Assembly (NCBI GenBank): GCA_012729315.1 | Contig: JAAYDI010000065.1 | Location: 108,380 to 172,379, forward strand | Origin: Planctomycetaceae bacterium | Lineage (GTDB): Bacteria > Planctomycetota > Planctomycetia > Pirellulales > Pirellulaceae | DNA length: 64,000 nt | Direction of reading: 5' to 3' | Shown here: positions 46,547 to 61,319 of the stretch, piece by piece | Numbering within the stretch: position 1 is the first letter of the stretch | Layout of the letters: each line of letters starts with the position of its first letter | Notes under the pieces: model-generated | Told to the model about the DNA's origin: nothing | Database searches by the model: none | The model's input: only the letters and a program-made list of their open reading frames with translations | Position numbers and translations under genes: made by a program

Positions 46547-48130
46547 TTATTCCCACTCGATCGTCGCGGGCGGTTTGGAGCTGATGTCGTATGTGACGCG
46601 ATTGACTCCCCGCACTTCGTGAATGATCCGGGTCGAGATGCGGGCCAGCAGGTCGTACGGCAGCCGGCTCCAGTCGGCCGTCATGAAATCATCCGTGTTG
46701 ACGCAGCGGATGGCGATGGCATCTTCGTACGTCCGCGCGTCGCCCACCACCCCCACACTCTGGACCGGCAGCAGGACGGCGAAGGCTTGCGAGGTATCGC
46801 GATAGAGTCCGGCCGCTTTGATCTCGTTCACCACGATTGAATCGGCTTCCCGCAGCACCTCGAGCCGCTGCCGGGTCACTTCGCCCAGGCAGCGGACTGC
46901 CAGGCCGGGTCCGGGGAACGGGTGGCGCCAGACGATGTCGTCGGGCAGTCCCAGTTCAAGTCCCAGTCGGCGGACCTCGTCTTTGAACAGATCCCGCAGC
47001 GGCTCGATCAGTTCGAACTGGAGTTCCGCGGGGAGGCCCCCCACGTTGTGGTGCAGTTTGATCGGCGCAGCCGGCCCGTCGGGGGCGGCACCGCTCTCAA
47101 TGACGTCCGGGTAGAGCGTGCCCTGGGCCAGGAACCGCGCGTTCTGGATCTGGGCAGCTTCCTGGGCAAAGCAGTCGATGAAGCAGTGGCCGATCCGCCG
47201 CCGTTTTTCCTGCGGATCCCGGACGCCCCGGAGGCTCGCCAGGAACCGTTCTTCGGCCTGCACGACGTGCAGGTCGGTGTGGAAATGCCGTGAAAACTCG
47301 GCGATCACGGCCGCCTTTTCATCCTTTCTCAGCAATCCGTTGTCCACCAGGATGCAGGACAACTGCGCGCCGATCGCCTGGTAGAGCAGCGCGGCAGTGA
47401 CCGACGAATCGACACCCCCCGACAGACCGCAGATCACGCGGTCCCGGCCGACGCGGTGCCGCACCTGGTCGACGGTCTCCCGGATAAAGTCACTCAGCCG
47501 CCAGGTGCCGCGGCAGTTGCAGACGGTCATGAGGAAGTTTTGCAGCAGCAGGCCGCCCAGTGGCGTGTGCGTCACCTCCGGGTGGAACTGCAGGCCGTAG
47601 ACCGGCAGCCGCCGGTGTTTGACGGCCGCGATCGGGCAGGTAGCCGTGCGCGCGATCGGCAGAAACTCGTGGGACACCCCCGTGACCTGATCCCTATGGT
47701 CCATCCACACGTCGATCTCCTCGGGGAGACCGTCGAAGAGTTCGGAGTTTTCCAGCAGCTGGCAGCGGCTCGGGCCGTGCTCGCGTGCGCTGGCACGGTC
47801 GACGCGCCCGCCGAGTGCCTGGCAGACCACCTGCATACCGTAGCAGATGCCCAGCGTGGGCAGCCCCAGTTCGAACAGCCGCGGATCGCACGTCGGCGCG
47901 CTCCCCTCATGCGCGCTCGAGGGACCGCCCGACAGGATCAGCCCGCTCGGCGCGTGATGTTGCACCTGCTCGACCGAGATGTCGTGCCGCACGATCTCGC
48001 AGAACACGTGCTGCTCCCGCACCCGCCGGGCAATGAGCTGGGTATACTGCGAACCGAAATCGAGCACCAGGACGCGCTCACGTGCGCTGGGCGACGCTTG
48101 CCCAGCGGCCCCCTGCGGATAGCTGCCCAT
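46547..48130 (-). CDS. guaA: GMP synthase (glutamine-hydrolysing)
   Basis: A 527-residue enzyme that aminates XMP to GMP. The class I glutamine amidotransferase domain has [20 protein letters not shown], the nucleophile in [15 protein letters not shown], and [11 protein letters not shown]. The synthetase domain has the PP-loop [15 protein letters not shown] and [12 protein letters not shown], and it closes with the dimerisation region [20 protein letters not shown], ending in the usual EWE. ATG 48130 ([10 protein letters not shown]) has GGGAG eight bases upstream; a longer frame to 48202 lacks support. A TATAAT element lies about 105 bases upstream. Confidence 0.96.
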   Translation of the reverse strand: MGSYPQGAAGQASPSARERVLVLDFGSQYTQLIARRVREQHVFCEIVRHDISVEQVQHHAPSGLILSGGPSSAHEGSAPTCDPRLFELGLPTLGICYGMQVVCQALGGRVDRASAREHGPSRCQLLENSELFDGLPEEIDVWMDHRDQVTGVSHEFLPIARTATCPIAAVKHRRLPVYGLQFHPEVTHTPLGGLLLQNFLMTVCNCRGTWRLSDFIRETVDQVRHRVGRDRVICGLSGGVDSSVTAALLYQAIGAQLSCILVDNGLLRKDEKAAVIAEFSRHFHTDLHVVQAEERFLASLRGVRDPQEKRRRIGHCFIDCFAQEAAQIQNARFLAQGTLYPDVIESGAAPDGPAAPIKLHHNVGGLPAELQFELIEPLRDLFKDEVRRLGLELGLPDDIVWRHPFPGPGLAVRCLGEVTRQRLEVLREADSIVVNEIKAAGLYRDTSQAFAVLLPVQSVGVVGDARTYEDAIAIRCVNTDDFMTADWSRLPYDLLARISTRIIHEVRGVNRVTYDISSKPPATIEWE

Positions 48131-48513
48131 CACCCTGGCTCCCTGCGGTCCAGCCGTCGCCACCTGCGAGATCACCGGAGGCACCAGTCCCGCGCCGCAC
48201 ACTGGGCGGGAAACAAGACGCGAAACTGCGGATTATAGGCGCGGCAACCGGAAACCTCCAGGGGCACGGCAGGGGGCACGGCCGGGCCGGCCGGTATGCG
48301 ATCGGCCGCCGGCCCGCGCGGCTGGCCCGCCACCGACCACGGAACACCCTCGTCGTCCGCGCGCCGCAGCGACCACTCTGACGGCACCCGCGCGGCATAA
48401 CTGGAACAATCGGGCCGTTCGTCGCAATCCGTTTCCCAAACGTGCTTTGCAGCCTGCAGCCGCGTTGAATGCCCGCCGGCATGTGACTATCATGAAACGC
48501 AGCCTCGTGGCGC
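48131..48513. other. Divergent intergenic region between guaA and surE
   Basis: No gene is visible in these 383 bases, which carry divergent promoters. A TATAAT -10 element on the minus strand is the clearest signal. The rest is ordinary GC-rich sequence with no repeat or conserved RNA fold that I can recognise. Confidence 0.5.
48232..48237 (-). promoter_or_regulatory. Consensus -10 element of guaA
   Basis: On the minus strand the sequence is GCGCCTATAATCCGC, a perfect TATAAT about 100 bases before the guaA start. The -35 region, near TGGAGG, is weak. A leader of about 95 bases would result. Confidence 0.5.
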
Positions 48514-49323
48514 ATGGCGGACGCAACGGAGAAGGGATGGTCGGACATCGTGGAGATGGAGATACTGCTGACCAACGACGACGGGATCTACGCCCCCGGC
48601 CTGGAAGCGCTCGAACGCGCGCTGCAGCAGTTCGGCAACGTCACGGTTGTGGCACCGGCGACGGAACAGAGCGGCGTGGGGCACTCGATCACGTTCCTCA
48701 GCCCGCTGGTCTGCAAAGAGGTCTACGACGGCCAGCGGCGGCGCGGGTGGGCAGTCGAAGGGAGTCCGGCCGACTGCGTGAAGATCGGCATCCTGAAGTT
48801 CTGTCCGCGCCGTCCCGACCTGGTGGTCAGCGGCATGAACGGTGGGCTGAATGCCGGCATCAACGTGTTGTACTCGGGAACTGTTGCGGCCGCGATCGAG
48901 GGGGCGTTTTTCGGGATCACGAGCGTGGCGGTTTCGCTGGAGTTCGACGAGCAGGCGCCTTACGAGCAGGCGGCGGCCATCGCCGGGGCGGTTATCCAGC
49001 AGATCCTGGCGCAGAAACGTCCGGAGCCGCAGCTCTACAACCTGAACATTCCGACAGCCGCCATCGGAAAACCGACCCGGCTGCGGGTGGTGCCGATGAG
49101 CGTTGTGCGGTATGGCGAACGCTTCATCGAACGCCAGGACCCGCGCGGCCGTACGTACTACTGGGCGGCACACGACCCGGCGCCGCGATCCGCGGATGTC
49201 GAGACGGATCTGTCCGCGTTGGAGGATGGCTGTGTGACTCTGACTCCGTTGCAGTACGACATGACACAGCGGACGGCCATGGCGGACATGGCGAACTGGA
49301 CGTTTGATTGGAATACACGTTAA
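48514..49323 (+). CDS. surE: 5'/3'-Nucleotidase SurE
   Basis: A protein of about 269 residues (255 from the internal ATG 48556) that removes phosphate from nucleoside monophosphates as a stationary-phase survival protein. The metal site is ILLTNDDGIYAPGLEALERA. VVAPATEQSGVGHSITFLSP, VSGMNGGLNAGINVLYSGTV and AAAIEGAFFGITSVAVSLEF follow in the order typical of the family. The exact start is uncertain: 48514 opens the frame, while 48550 (GTG) and 48556 (ATG) match the usual short N-terminus better but have poorly placed ribosome-binding sites. A lipoprotein gene follows 19 bases after the stop. Confidence 0.93.
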   Translation: MADATEKGWSDIVEMEILLTNDDGIYAPGLEALERALQQFGNVTVVAPATEQSGVGHSITFLSPLVCKEVYDGQRRRGWAVEGSPADCVKIGILKFCPRRPDLVVSGMNGGLNAGINVLYSGTVAAAIEGAFFGITSVAVSLEFDEQAPYEQAAAIAGAVIQQILAQKRPEPQLYNLNIPTAAIGKPTRLRVVPMSVVRYGERFIERQDPRGRTYYWAAHDPAPRSADVETDLSALEDGCVTLTPLQYDMTQRTAMADMANWTFDWNTR

Positions 49324-49342
49324 CGGCAGGGGCGAGACAGCA

Positions 49343-49888
49343 ATGCGTAGGCTTGTGGTTGGTCTGATGGGGTGCGCCGTGCTGGTCGCTGGTTGCGGTG
49401 AGAAACCGCCGGCCGCGCAGCCGACCTCGCCGCAGTTCATACTCAAGAAACCGGTGGAACCGCCCCTCCCGCCGCCACCGCCGGAAAAGCGCGCGGAACC
49501 GCCGTACCAGCGCGGCGGCAGCCTGCAGCTGACGCCCGACCCGCTCGGCGGACCGGCGCGCGTCGCCGATACCACGCAGGTGCCGGCCCAGGTCGGCGTG
49601 GGTGCGCCAGGCCAGGGGCTGCAGGATCCCAAGCTGGTCCAGATGATCGTCACCCCGGCCCGCGCGCTGTTCAGCGCTCAGGAGCGACTGGTGTTCGAAG
49701 TGTCGGTGCCCCACGCAGTCCAGCTGTATGAGGCTACCCAGGGTCGCAGGATCCGATCCCATGCGGAGTTCATGGAGTACGTGATCCGGGCCAATCAGAT
49801 CCAGCTTCCCAAGTTGCCCGAAGGCCAGCGCTACGTGTTCGATTCCGAAGCGGGCGAACTGATGGTGGAGAAGCCGGCGACCCCCTGA
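49343..49888 (+). CDS. Lipoprotein of unknown function
   Basis: A 181-residue protein with a type II signal peptide, MRRLVVGLMGCAVLVAGCGE, lipobox LVAGC with Cys18. The mature part starts with a Pro-rich linker (VEPPLPPPPPEKRAEPPYQR). It ends in a small helical/beta domain, including MIVTPARALFSAQERLVFEV, HAVQLYEATQGRRIRSHAEF and MEYVIRANQIQLPKLPEGQR, that I have seen only in planctomycete proteins. ATG 49343 has GGGCGAG nearby. Because of its 19-base distance to surE it is probably co-transcribed with it. Confidence 0.75.
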   Translation: MRRLVVGLMGCAVLVAGCGEKPPAAQPTSPQFILKKPVEPPLPPPPPEKRAEPPYQRGGSLQLTPDPLGGPARVADTTQVPAQVGVGAPGQGLQDPKLVQMIVTPARALFSAQERLVFEVSVPHAVQLYEATQGRRIRSHAEFMEYVIRANQIQLPKLPEGQRYVFDSEAGELMVEKPATP

Positions 49889-49940
49889 GAAAGCAGTCCC
49901 GGCCGTGGCGGCTGGCGGGATCGCCTGCCACAGCCACACG

Positions 49941-49985
49941 TGACGGATGACGAATGACGGAATGACGGAATGACGGAATGACGAG
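49941..49985 (+). repeat. Heptamer/octamer tandem repeat, locus 2
   Basis: Units TGACGG, ATGACGA, three ATGACGGA and ATGACGAG form a 45-base array in the spacer before 50109. It is the same ATGACGR motif as at 33502-33540, here with some eight-base units. Confidence 0.85.
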
Positions 49986-50108
49986 TTGCGAACCGCAGGG
50001 TCGCAATTCACAGACATAAGGAACCACGCAAGTCCGACACGGGGGTGGGGATGACCGTCACGGTTGATGACCCCTCTTGATAAGCTACTTGATGCAGGCG
50101 TCCTCCCC

Positions 50109-50714
50109 ATGAAACGAGATGTGCAACTTGAGTCCCTGTTACTGAGCATGCTGGGCGTGGCGATTTGCAGTGCCTGTTGCGGCGCGGAGTGGATCACTGC
50201 GCCTTCCTACTACACGCACGATCCGCAGACCGGCCAGCGCGTCGATCAGTACACACCGATCGGTCCGTTCTACACGTTCGCGCGTACGGACTACCTGCAG
50301 AGTGGTTACCGGCACACGCGCAGCAGCATTCAGGCCGGGACCAGTATGGACCACCTGCATGTAGTGGAAGAGTGGGGGCGGCCCGTGCGCCCCTACGGCG
50401 AATGGCGATTCCCGTATCGACCCTATTCCGTGCCCTACGCGCTGTGGGGACCTCCGTTCGCCGGCCTGGGATACCCGGTGCCGTATGGCCCATATTATGG
50501 CCCGGTGGGGCCGGGGCCTGGCGGGCCCGACGCGGCCGGGCAAATGGGGCCATCCGGTGAACCAGTGTCTCCCCCACAGGCGGACGACTACTACGATCCG
50601 TATCATGCGCGACAGCGCGACGCGCGCAGCGGGCCAGGACCGGGGAGTGGGCCAGGGCGAGGACCAGGAGCAGGGCGAGGAGCAGGGCCAGCGCCGTCAC
50701 CGCGGGACCGTTGA
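50109..50714 (+). CDS. Exported Tyr/Pro/Gly-rich protein
   Basis: A 201-residue protein. From ATG 50109 it begins MKRDVQLESLLLSMLGVAIC and reaches SACCGAEWITAP, so a signal peptide is present, possibly of lipoprotein type although the Cys pair is not in a perfect lipobox. The body has HDPQTGQRVDQYTPIGPFYT and SVPYALWGPPFAGLGYPVPY, and the tail is an unstructured Pro/Gly/Arg region (GPGPGSGPGRGPGAGRGAGP). No domain is recognised. It may be a surface or matrix protein. It converges with the leftward gene ending at 50749. Confidence 0.68.
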   Translation: MKRDVQLESLLLSMLGVAICSACCGAEWITAPSYYTHDPQTGQRVDQYTPIGPFYTFARTDYLQSGYRHTRSSIQAGTSMDHLHVVEEWGRPVRPYGEWRFPYRPYSVPYALWGPPFAGLGYPVPYGPYYGPVGPGPGGPDAAGQMGPSGEPVSPPQADDYYDPYHARQRDARSGPGPGSGPGRGPGAGRGAGPAPSPRDR

Positions 50715-50748
50715 GCGGGTGGCGCGCCGGTTCCACCAGGCGTGCCCG

Positions 50749-51291
50749 CTACCGGCGGCGCAGCGGAGCCGTAGGTTCTTGGTACCTGCACCCGGCCACC
50801 ATCCACTGGCCGTTCACCTTGCGCATGACCACCTCGACGAAGCCGGCCTCCCGCCACAGGTGGCCGGAGTCGGCTTCGCGGACATCCACCCGCGCGTTGA
50901 ACGAGGCGTGGGCTGTGGGTGGGTTGGCACGCTGGTCAAGGACGATTTCCATGTTCCGCTTGACGGTGGCGCGGCTGAACTGATAGCGCGGCAGTTCGCG
51001 TTTGGCCAGCGCCAGCGTCTCCTGTGCCGCAGGATCGATGTGGGCGTAGACCGCCTCATGGTCGTTCTGCTGGACGTCGCGCGCAATGTGGCGTATCGTC
51101 GCCTCGATCTGCTCCGCATCGGTCTGGACCAGGTGCTCCATCAGCAGCAGGCCGAGCGTCAGCGCGACCGTGCCGATCGCGGCATGCAGCAGTGTACGGC
51201 TGCCGGTCTGCATCCACGCGAAACCGACGAATGCCAGTGTCGTCAGGCCCAGGATCGCAATGTACAACGGTTCTTCGAAGATCCAGCTCAT
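50749..51291 (-). CDS. Membrane-anchored NTF2-like protein
   Basis: A 180-residue protein with two N-terminal transmembrane helices (LYIAILGLTTLAFVGFAWM and LLHAAIGTVALTLGLLLMEH). They are followed by a soluble domain, AEQIEATIRHIARDVQQNDH, EAVYAHIDPAAQETLALAKR, ending in VEVVMRKVNGQWMVAGCRYQ. The soluble part fits a cystatin/NTF2-like fold similar to nuclear transport factor 2 domains found in many membrane-bound proteins of unknown role. It lies 63 bases downstream of eno on the same strand and may be co-transcribed. Confidence 0.75.
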   Translation of the reverse strand: MSWIFEEPLYIAILGLTTLAFVGFAWMQTGSRTLLHAAIGTVALTLGLLLMEHLVQTDAEQIEATIRHIARDVQQNDHEAVYAHIDPAAQETLALAKRELPRYQFSRATVKRNMEIVLDQRANPPTAHASFNARVDVREADSGHLWREAGFVEVVMRKVNGQWMVAGCRYQEPTAPLRRR

Positions 51292-51354
51292 GGGCCACTC
51301 GACTCCCGGCGGCTGCCACCGGCCAGGGGTGGCAGCCAGACCTTCGACAGCTGG

Positions 51355-52677
<1,323 letters not shown>

Positions 52678-52922
52678 TCACCTGAATGGGCCTTATTTTG
52701 CCTGATTCGGCGGTGCGTGCCTAGGCGGCAGACGCGCTGGCGGAACCGCCACGCATCGGTTGCTCTCGGACCGGCGGACCTTTACACTCGCCCCAGCGGC
52801 GTGGTACGTAAGGAGGTTGGGGAGTCCGAGCGTTGGAGAGTTGAGCAATTGGGGCCCGGTTCCGGGCGCTGCGGCGGCAACGCCGGTGGTGATCTGTCCA
52901 TAAAGGTGTGGGAGGTGCGCAG

Positions 52923-53534
52923 ATGTTTACGGGTCTGGTGGAGCGGCTGGCAGTGGTCGACCGGCTGATCCCGGAGCCACCGGGGGTCCGGCTGGTGATT
53001 CGCGAGCCATCGTTCGCTGCGGAACTGCAGATCGGTGCCAGCATCGCGATCAATGGTTGCTGTCTGACTGTGGTCGACGTGCAGGGGGACACGTTTGGGT
53101 TTGACGCCGGCGAGGAGACGCTCAGCCGCACGAACCTCGGCCGACTCACTGCCGGCAGCTGTGTGAATCTCGAACGGTCGCTCCGCGTGGGAGACCGCCT
53201 GGGGGGCCACTTCGTGACCGGGCACATTGACGGTGTGGGGCACCTCGACCAGCGCATCGATGACCAGGACTGGTCGACGTTCTGGTTTCGCGTGCCGGCC
53301 GGCATGTCACGTCAGATGGCCAGCAAGGGATCCATTGCGGTGGACGGGGTGAGCCTGACGCTTGTCGACGTGGAGCCGGAGCGATTCAGTGTGGCGCTGA
53401 TTCCTCATACGCTCAAGGTGACGACGCTCGGCCCGCTGCAGGTCGGGGATCCGGTGAACCTCGAGACCGACGTCCTGGCCAAGTACGTGGAACAGCAGTT
53501 GCGCGGTGGCGAGACACGCTGGGAGTTTCTCTGA
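52923..53534 (+). CDS. ribE: Riboflavin synthase alpha chain
   Basis: A 203-residue enzyme that dismutates two lumazine molecules to riboflavin. It is built from two tandem beta-barrel lumazine-binding domains: MFTGLVERLAVVDRL..., AINGCCLTVVDVQGDTFGFD and LGGHFVTGHIDGVGHLDQRI in the first, and KGSIAVDGVSLTLVDVEPER with FSVALIPHTLKVTTLGPLQV in the second. The start at ATG 52923 has GGGAGGTG a few bases upstream; the frame extends a few codons further. rsmA follows two bases after the stop. No other rib gene and no FMN riboswitch were seen next to it. Confidence 0.95.
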   Translation: MFTGLVERLAVVDRLIPEPPGVRLVIREPSFAAELQIGASIAINGCCLTVVDVQGDTFGFDAGEETLSRTNLGRLTAGSCVNLERSLRVGDRLGGHFVTGHIDGVGHLDQRIDDQDWSTFWFRVPAGMSRQMASKGSIAVDGVSLTLVDVEPERFSVALIPHTLKVTTLGPLQVGDPVNLETDVLAKYVEQQLRGGETRWEFL

Positions 53535-53536
53535 AA

Positions 53537-54454
53537 ATGGCGCATCGCCAGACAGTCTCCTTCCTGCTGCAGCGGTTTCGCGATGCGGGCATTCGGCCCG
53601 ATACGCGGCACGGCCAGAATTTTCTGATCGACCTGAACCTCGTGCAGGTGCTCGTCGACGCGGCCGAACTGGAACGTCACGATGTCGTGCTGGAAGTGGG
53701 CACCGGGACCGGCTCGCTGACCGCCCAACTCGCCCAGCGGGCGGCCGCCGTAGTGAGCATCGAGATCAGCGCGGAGCTGCACCAGTTGGCGCAGGAGGAA
53801 CTGGTCGATTACGACAATGTGACGCTGCTGCGCGGCGATGCACTGCGGACCAAGAATCGGCTCGACCCGGCAGTGCTCGCCCCGGTGGCCGCGGCCCTGG
53901 CCAGCGATCCGTCCCGGCGACTTAAACTGGTGGCCAACCTCCCCTACAACGTCGCGACGCCCATCATTTCCAATCTGCTGTCGACCGACATCACACCCCA
54001 TCTCATGGCGGTCACGATCCAGAAAGAGCTGGCCGACCGCATCACGGCGCGACCGAGCACGAAGGACTACAGCGCGCTGAGCGTGTGGATTCAGAGCCAG
54101 TGCGACACGGAGGTGGTACGCATCCTGCCCCCGGCCGTGTTCTGGCCGCGGCCGAAAGTACATTCCGCCATCATTCGTATCATCCCCCAGCCTGCGAAGC
54201 GAGCGCAGATTGCCCATCCGGAGTTTTTTCACACCTTCGTGCGGAGCGTCTTTCTGCACCGCCGCAAGTTCCTGCGCAGCGGACTGATCAGCGCACTGAA
54301 ACGTGATCTGAGCAAGAGCGCCATCGACGCCATCCTGGCCGACATGGCGCTTGGCGCCGAAGCGCGGGCGGAACAGCTCGACGTCCACCAACTGCTGCAG
54401 CTGTCCGATGCGGTCTACGCGGCGCTCAACGCCCGGCCTCAGCCTGACGCTTGA
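53537..54454 (+). CDS. rsmA: 16S rRNA dimethyladenosine transferase RsmA/KsgA
   Basis: A 305-residue methyltransferase that dimethylates two adjacent adenines near the 3' end of 16S rRNA. The N-terminal QNFLIDLNLVQVLVDAAELE, SAM motif VLEVGTGTGSLTAQLAQRAA, and the catalytic NLPYNVATPIISNLLSTDIT are all present, as is the later ILPPAVFWPRPKVHSAIIRI. The C-terminal helical domain is complete. It starts two bases after ribE and is presumably expressed from the same promoter, though the ribosome-binding site is weak. Confidence 0.95.
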   Translation: MAHRQTVSFLLQRFRDAGIRPDTRHGQNFLIDLNLVQVLVDAAELERHDVVLEVGTGTGSLTAQLAQRAAAVVSIEISAELHQLAQEELVDYDNVTLLRGDALRTKNRLDPAVLAPVAAALASDPSRRLKLVANLPYNVATPIISNLLSTDITPHLMAVTIQKELADRITARPSTKDYSALSVWIQSQCDTEVVRILPPAVFWPRPKVHSAIIRIIPQPAKRAQIAHPEFFHTFVRSVFLHRRKFLRSGLISALKRDLSKSAIDAILADMALGAEARAEQLDVHQLLQLSDAVYAALNARPQPDA

Positions 54455-54709
54455 AGCGGCCGCCCGGCCGGCTTCCTGCCAGCCACCTCCGCGGTACTCC
54501 TACACCCACAGCCCCGACGTTCTGTGCGCGTCGCCGCCCGGAACCGCCATACCTGCCGATGCAATGCGCTGGCTCGCTTGTATATTCTCGCAGTCGGTTA
54601 TGGTAGGATGGAGCCTGGGCAATGTGCCTCGCACGGCGCGAGCCGCTGACGGGGTTCGGCACGCGACGGCCCCAGACACATGAGGTGGGAGGTGTGTGAT
54701 ACAGCGCCC

Positions 54710-54937
54710 ATGAAATTCATCGAGATGACAGGCCGATCACTTGCCCGGATTGTGAAAGACGACGAATTGCACGTCAAAGATCTGCCCGGTGCGGGAGTTC
54801 GAAACGATACGGTTGTTCGCGTGAACCAGCATGGTGACGTCGAGGTGCGACTGCGCGACGGCTGGGATGTGATCGGTGGTTTGTTGGGCAACTTCGAGGA
54901 GCGGGTGCGGAAGGAAACCGGTTTGGATTGGGCCTGA
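54710..54937 (+). CDS. Small conserved protein of unknown function
   Basis: A 75-residue acidic protein (MKFIEMTGRSLARIVKDDEL, then RVNQHGDVEVRLRDGWDVIG). It is compact, with strand-turn patterns suggesting a small beta-barrel, ending in FEERVRKETGLDWA. I know similar sequences only from planctomycetes and cannot give a function. The frame also opens at 54680; a GGGAGG lies upstream near GTG 54692, so the true start could be up to ten codons earlier. Confidence 0.65.
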   Translation: MKFIEMTGRSLARIVKDDELHVKDLPGAGVRNDTVVRVNQHGDVEVRLRDGWDVIGGLLGNFEERVRKETGLDWA

Positions 54938-59090
<4,153 letters not shown>

Positions 59091-59245
59091 CGCGGCAGCG
59101 GGCCGCCATTTGCGGCCGCCGCACTTGCGAACCGACGGCCGGTTTTTAGAATGAGGTGTAACTGTGGTATCGCCGTCCGATGGCGCGAACATCGGGGTCC
59201 TGTGCGGCGAGCCTGTTACTTCCCTGAGAGGCGAGGAACACGTCT

Positions 59246-59428
59246 TTGCTTACCGAAGCAGAAGTCCAGCGCAGTTATCGGCAGATTCTGAAGAAGGCGG
59301 ATGGTGACCCGGAGGCGTACGACAAGGCGGAAGCGTTGCTCGATGAGCTGCGACCCGAAAGCCCGTTGCGGTTGCGGCTGTTGAACGAGATTTCTGAACT
59401 CCGCCGACTGTCCACACGCACCTCCTAG
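59246..59428 (+). CDS. Small helical protein of unknown function
   Basis: A 60-residue protein with a TTG start at 59246 preceded by GAGGCGAGGA. The sequence TEAEVQRSYRQILKKADGDP followed by AYDKAEALLDELRPESPLRL and NEISELRRLSTRTS is all alpha-helical and strongly charged. Codon bias fits a real gene. I have no family name; the helical hairpin look suggests a protein-binding role. It lies 155 bases after the fusion gene. Confidence 0.6.
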   Translation: MLTEAEVQRSYRQILKKADGDPEAYDKAEALLDELRPESPLRLRLLNEISELRRLSTRTS

Positions 59429-59548
59429 TGGCTCCCCATACAGCATTGACCCAAGAAACGACGCCAGGCGCCATGGTGGCGCCTGGAGGGTCGAAGTGGG
59501 GGTTGCGGCCGTTGCCGCTCCGGATCCTGCCTGCTGCGGCCGCCCGGG

Positions 59549-60730
59549 CTAACGGTTCCACGTTACGCCCATGGTGAACCCGTACATGATCAGGTCCTGG
59601 TTGTTGTCGGCCACGTTGAGCCCACGGCCAATTCCCTGGCCGAAGTCCATGAATTCCGCTCCGCATCGCAGCGAGATGTCACGGGTCAGGCGATACGCAG
59701 CGTCGAAGCGCAGTTCCATGCCGAACACGAACTCGGCGTTGTGATCGCTCCCCCCGTTCGACTCCATCATCAAGACCGTGTCAGGCTGCCCGTCCGCCGG
59801 CGGTCCACCGCCATAGATCGTGACTTCCGTCCTGGTGATATGTTGCCAGTTCTGGAAGTTCTCCAGGGCGAAGGCCTTGAAGTCGCCGGAGAAGTTCCAG
59901 CGGCGGTAATCCTTCGACCAGTGTACTCCCAGCTGGCCACCCACCATGTCGTTGACCACGCTGGCCTGCAGCGACTGGAGCGTCTCGGTCGTCGCATCCA
60001 GGGCGTCGACGCCAATGGGCGGGTAGATCGGAGTCTCGAAGCCGTCCTCGGTCCAACGCTTGTAGGTCTCGCGGCGATAGTAGTCCTTGAACTTCACATA
60101 CCGCAGACCGACAAACGGCGTCAGGAACGCGCCATGGTGCAGCTGGTCCAGTTGCCAGGTACGATTGAGCTCCGCGCCAGACAGGTCGGCTACGTTGATA
60201 CTGTTGGTCACGAGATAATCACGCGCACCGGTATAGAAATTGTTGTCGTCCCGGCGCGGATAGAGCAGTGCATCGTCATCGTCGTCGTCATCATCATCGT
60301 CGTCGTCATCATCATCGTCGCCCTGACCCTCTTCGTCATTGTAGCGGTTTATACGCTCTGTGATGACCACGTCCGACTGGTTGGGGCCGTCGATGTGCCA
60401 GCCGGTGAACAGCCAGCCCTTGTATTCGTCATCCACGTAGCCGATTTCAAACCGGTTGCCCCACGTGAAGTCGCCCATCTTGCTCGATTCCCAGAACGAA
60501 TCGTTCGGACGCGACACGTTAATGTACACGCGGTCGTAGTCGGCGAACCAGCCGGTCTTCTGCTGCGGTCCGCCTCCATACGTGTCCACGTCCGCTGGTG
60601 CAAAGAACTGGAAATCCGATTCGACCGGCGGAAAAGCGAATGGTTTGAACAACTCGGCTTGCACATGCGGTGTCAGTATTACCGCCGTTACCAACGCCGC
60701 CAGCACGGACGTAAATCTTGTGATCGACAT
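59549..60730 (-). CDS. BBP7-like outer-membrane beta-barrel protein with poly-Asp loop
   Basis: A 393-residue protein with a signal peptide (TSVLAALVTAVILTPHVQAE). The rest is strand-rich, with aromatic pairs and alternating patterns: GWFADYDRVYINVSRPNDSF, TWGNRFEIGYVDDEYKGWLF, GGQLGVHWSKDYRRWNFSGD and FVFGMELRFDAAYRLTRDIS, ending in FTMGVTWNR with the aromatic-Arg terminus of outer-membrane barrels. It resembles the BBP7 family common in planctomycetes. A run of 16 consecutive Asp (60272-60319) sits in one loop between WHIDGPNQSDVVITERINRY and LLYPRRDDNNFYTGARDY. A longer frame to 61090 is not supported; ATG 60730 begins the signal peptide. Confidence 0.82.
   Translation of the reverse strand: MSITRFTSVLAALVTAVILTPHVQAELFKPFAFPPVESDFQFFAPADVDTYGGGPQQKTGWFADYDRVYINVSRPNDSFWESSKMGDFTWGNRFEIGYVDDEYKGWLFTGWHIDGPNQSDVVITERINRYNDEEGQGDDDDDDDDDDDDDDDDALLYPRRDDNNFYTGARDYLVTNSINVADLSGAELNRTWQLDQLHHGAFLTPFVGLRYVKFKDYYRRETYKRWTEDGFETPIYPPIGVDALDATTETLQSLQASVVNDMVGGQLGVHWSKDYRRWNFSGDFKAFALENFQNWQHITRTEVTIYGGGPPADGQPDTVLMMESNGGSDHNAEFVFGMELRFDAAYRLTRDISLRCGAEFMDFGQGIGRGLNVADNNQDLIMYGFTMGVTWNR
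60272..60319 (-). repeat. GAC/GAT trinucleotide tract encoding 16 Asp
   Basis: Sixteen consecutive Asp codons, a mixture of GAC and GAT, lie within the beta-barrel gene. Codon mixing shows the tract is not a freshly expanded pure microsatellite. The tract is flanked by further acidic residues (NDEEGQG before it). Confidence 0.92.
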
Positions 60731-61119
60731 GGTTCCGTTCCACCCTCGGCCATCGCGTCTGGTTAGCCACGCCCCCCAACGAATATGCTCGAGCAGCGTG
60801 GGACTACTTCTCTTTGTGACGGTAGTATCGGATGTGCACGTCGTAGAAGTTGAGCAAGAACGGTAAGCCTTGCTGAAATTCGCGAGGATTTGTTGCTTCC
60901 ATGATCTGGGGTTTCCAGGATCACGCAGGATGGGGCGTCTGCGCAAATTTCGACCGGTCTCAACGTCCCGAACACTCGTCCTGGCAGGAGTCTGCCGTAT
61001 GCGAAAGCTGTTCTGTAGGTACCCGACGTGGGGATTATTCCGATAATGACCGCTGCCTTGCTTCTGACATCGGCACGTTGAGGCACCCAACTCGATTCCG
61101 GGTACTGAGCAGACGCAAC

Positions 61120-61162
61120 AAAAAAACGGCCTCCTCAGGCGGGGCAGGTTCCTGGGAGGCCG
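61120..61162 (-). terminator. Orphan leftward rho-independent terminator
   Basis: On the minus strand CGGCCTCC pairs exactly with GGAGGCCG, with further inner pairing, and is followed at once by seven T (plus-strand A-run 61120-61126). No leftward protein gene lies immediately upstream, so it either ends a small RNA or insulates the barrel gene from antisense transcription of the TraB-type gene. Confidence 0.75.
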
Positions 61163-61289
61163 AACTCAGAGTTTCCTCTGAGCGATTCTGCTACTATGAT
61201 TTCGCCTGCCTGGAAAATCAAACAGGTTTTGCCAGTTTTTACGCGCGTTGCCGCGGGCGGCCGGCACAGTAACCTCTCTGCACCACCCT

Positions 61290-61319
61290 TTGCACCAGCG
61301 TTCGCCGGTGATTTATACT
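61290..61319 (+). promoter_or_regulatory. Sigma-70-type promoter of the TraB/TIM-barrel gene
   Basis: TTGCAC (61290-61295) and TATACT (61314-61319) are separated by 18 bases, about 160 bases before ATG 61481. It is the best promoter match on the plus strand of this gap. Confidence 0.6.
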
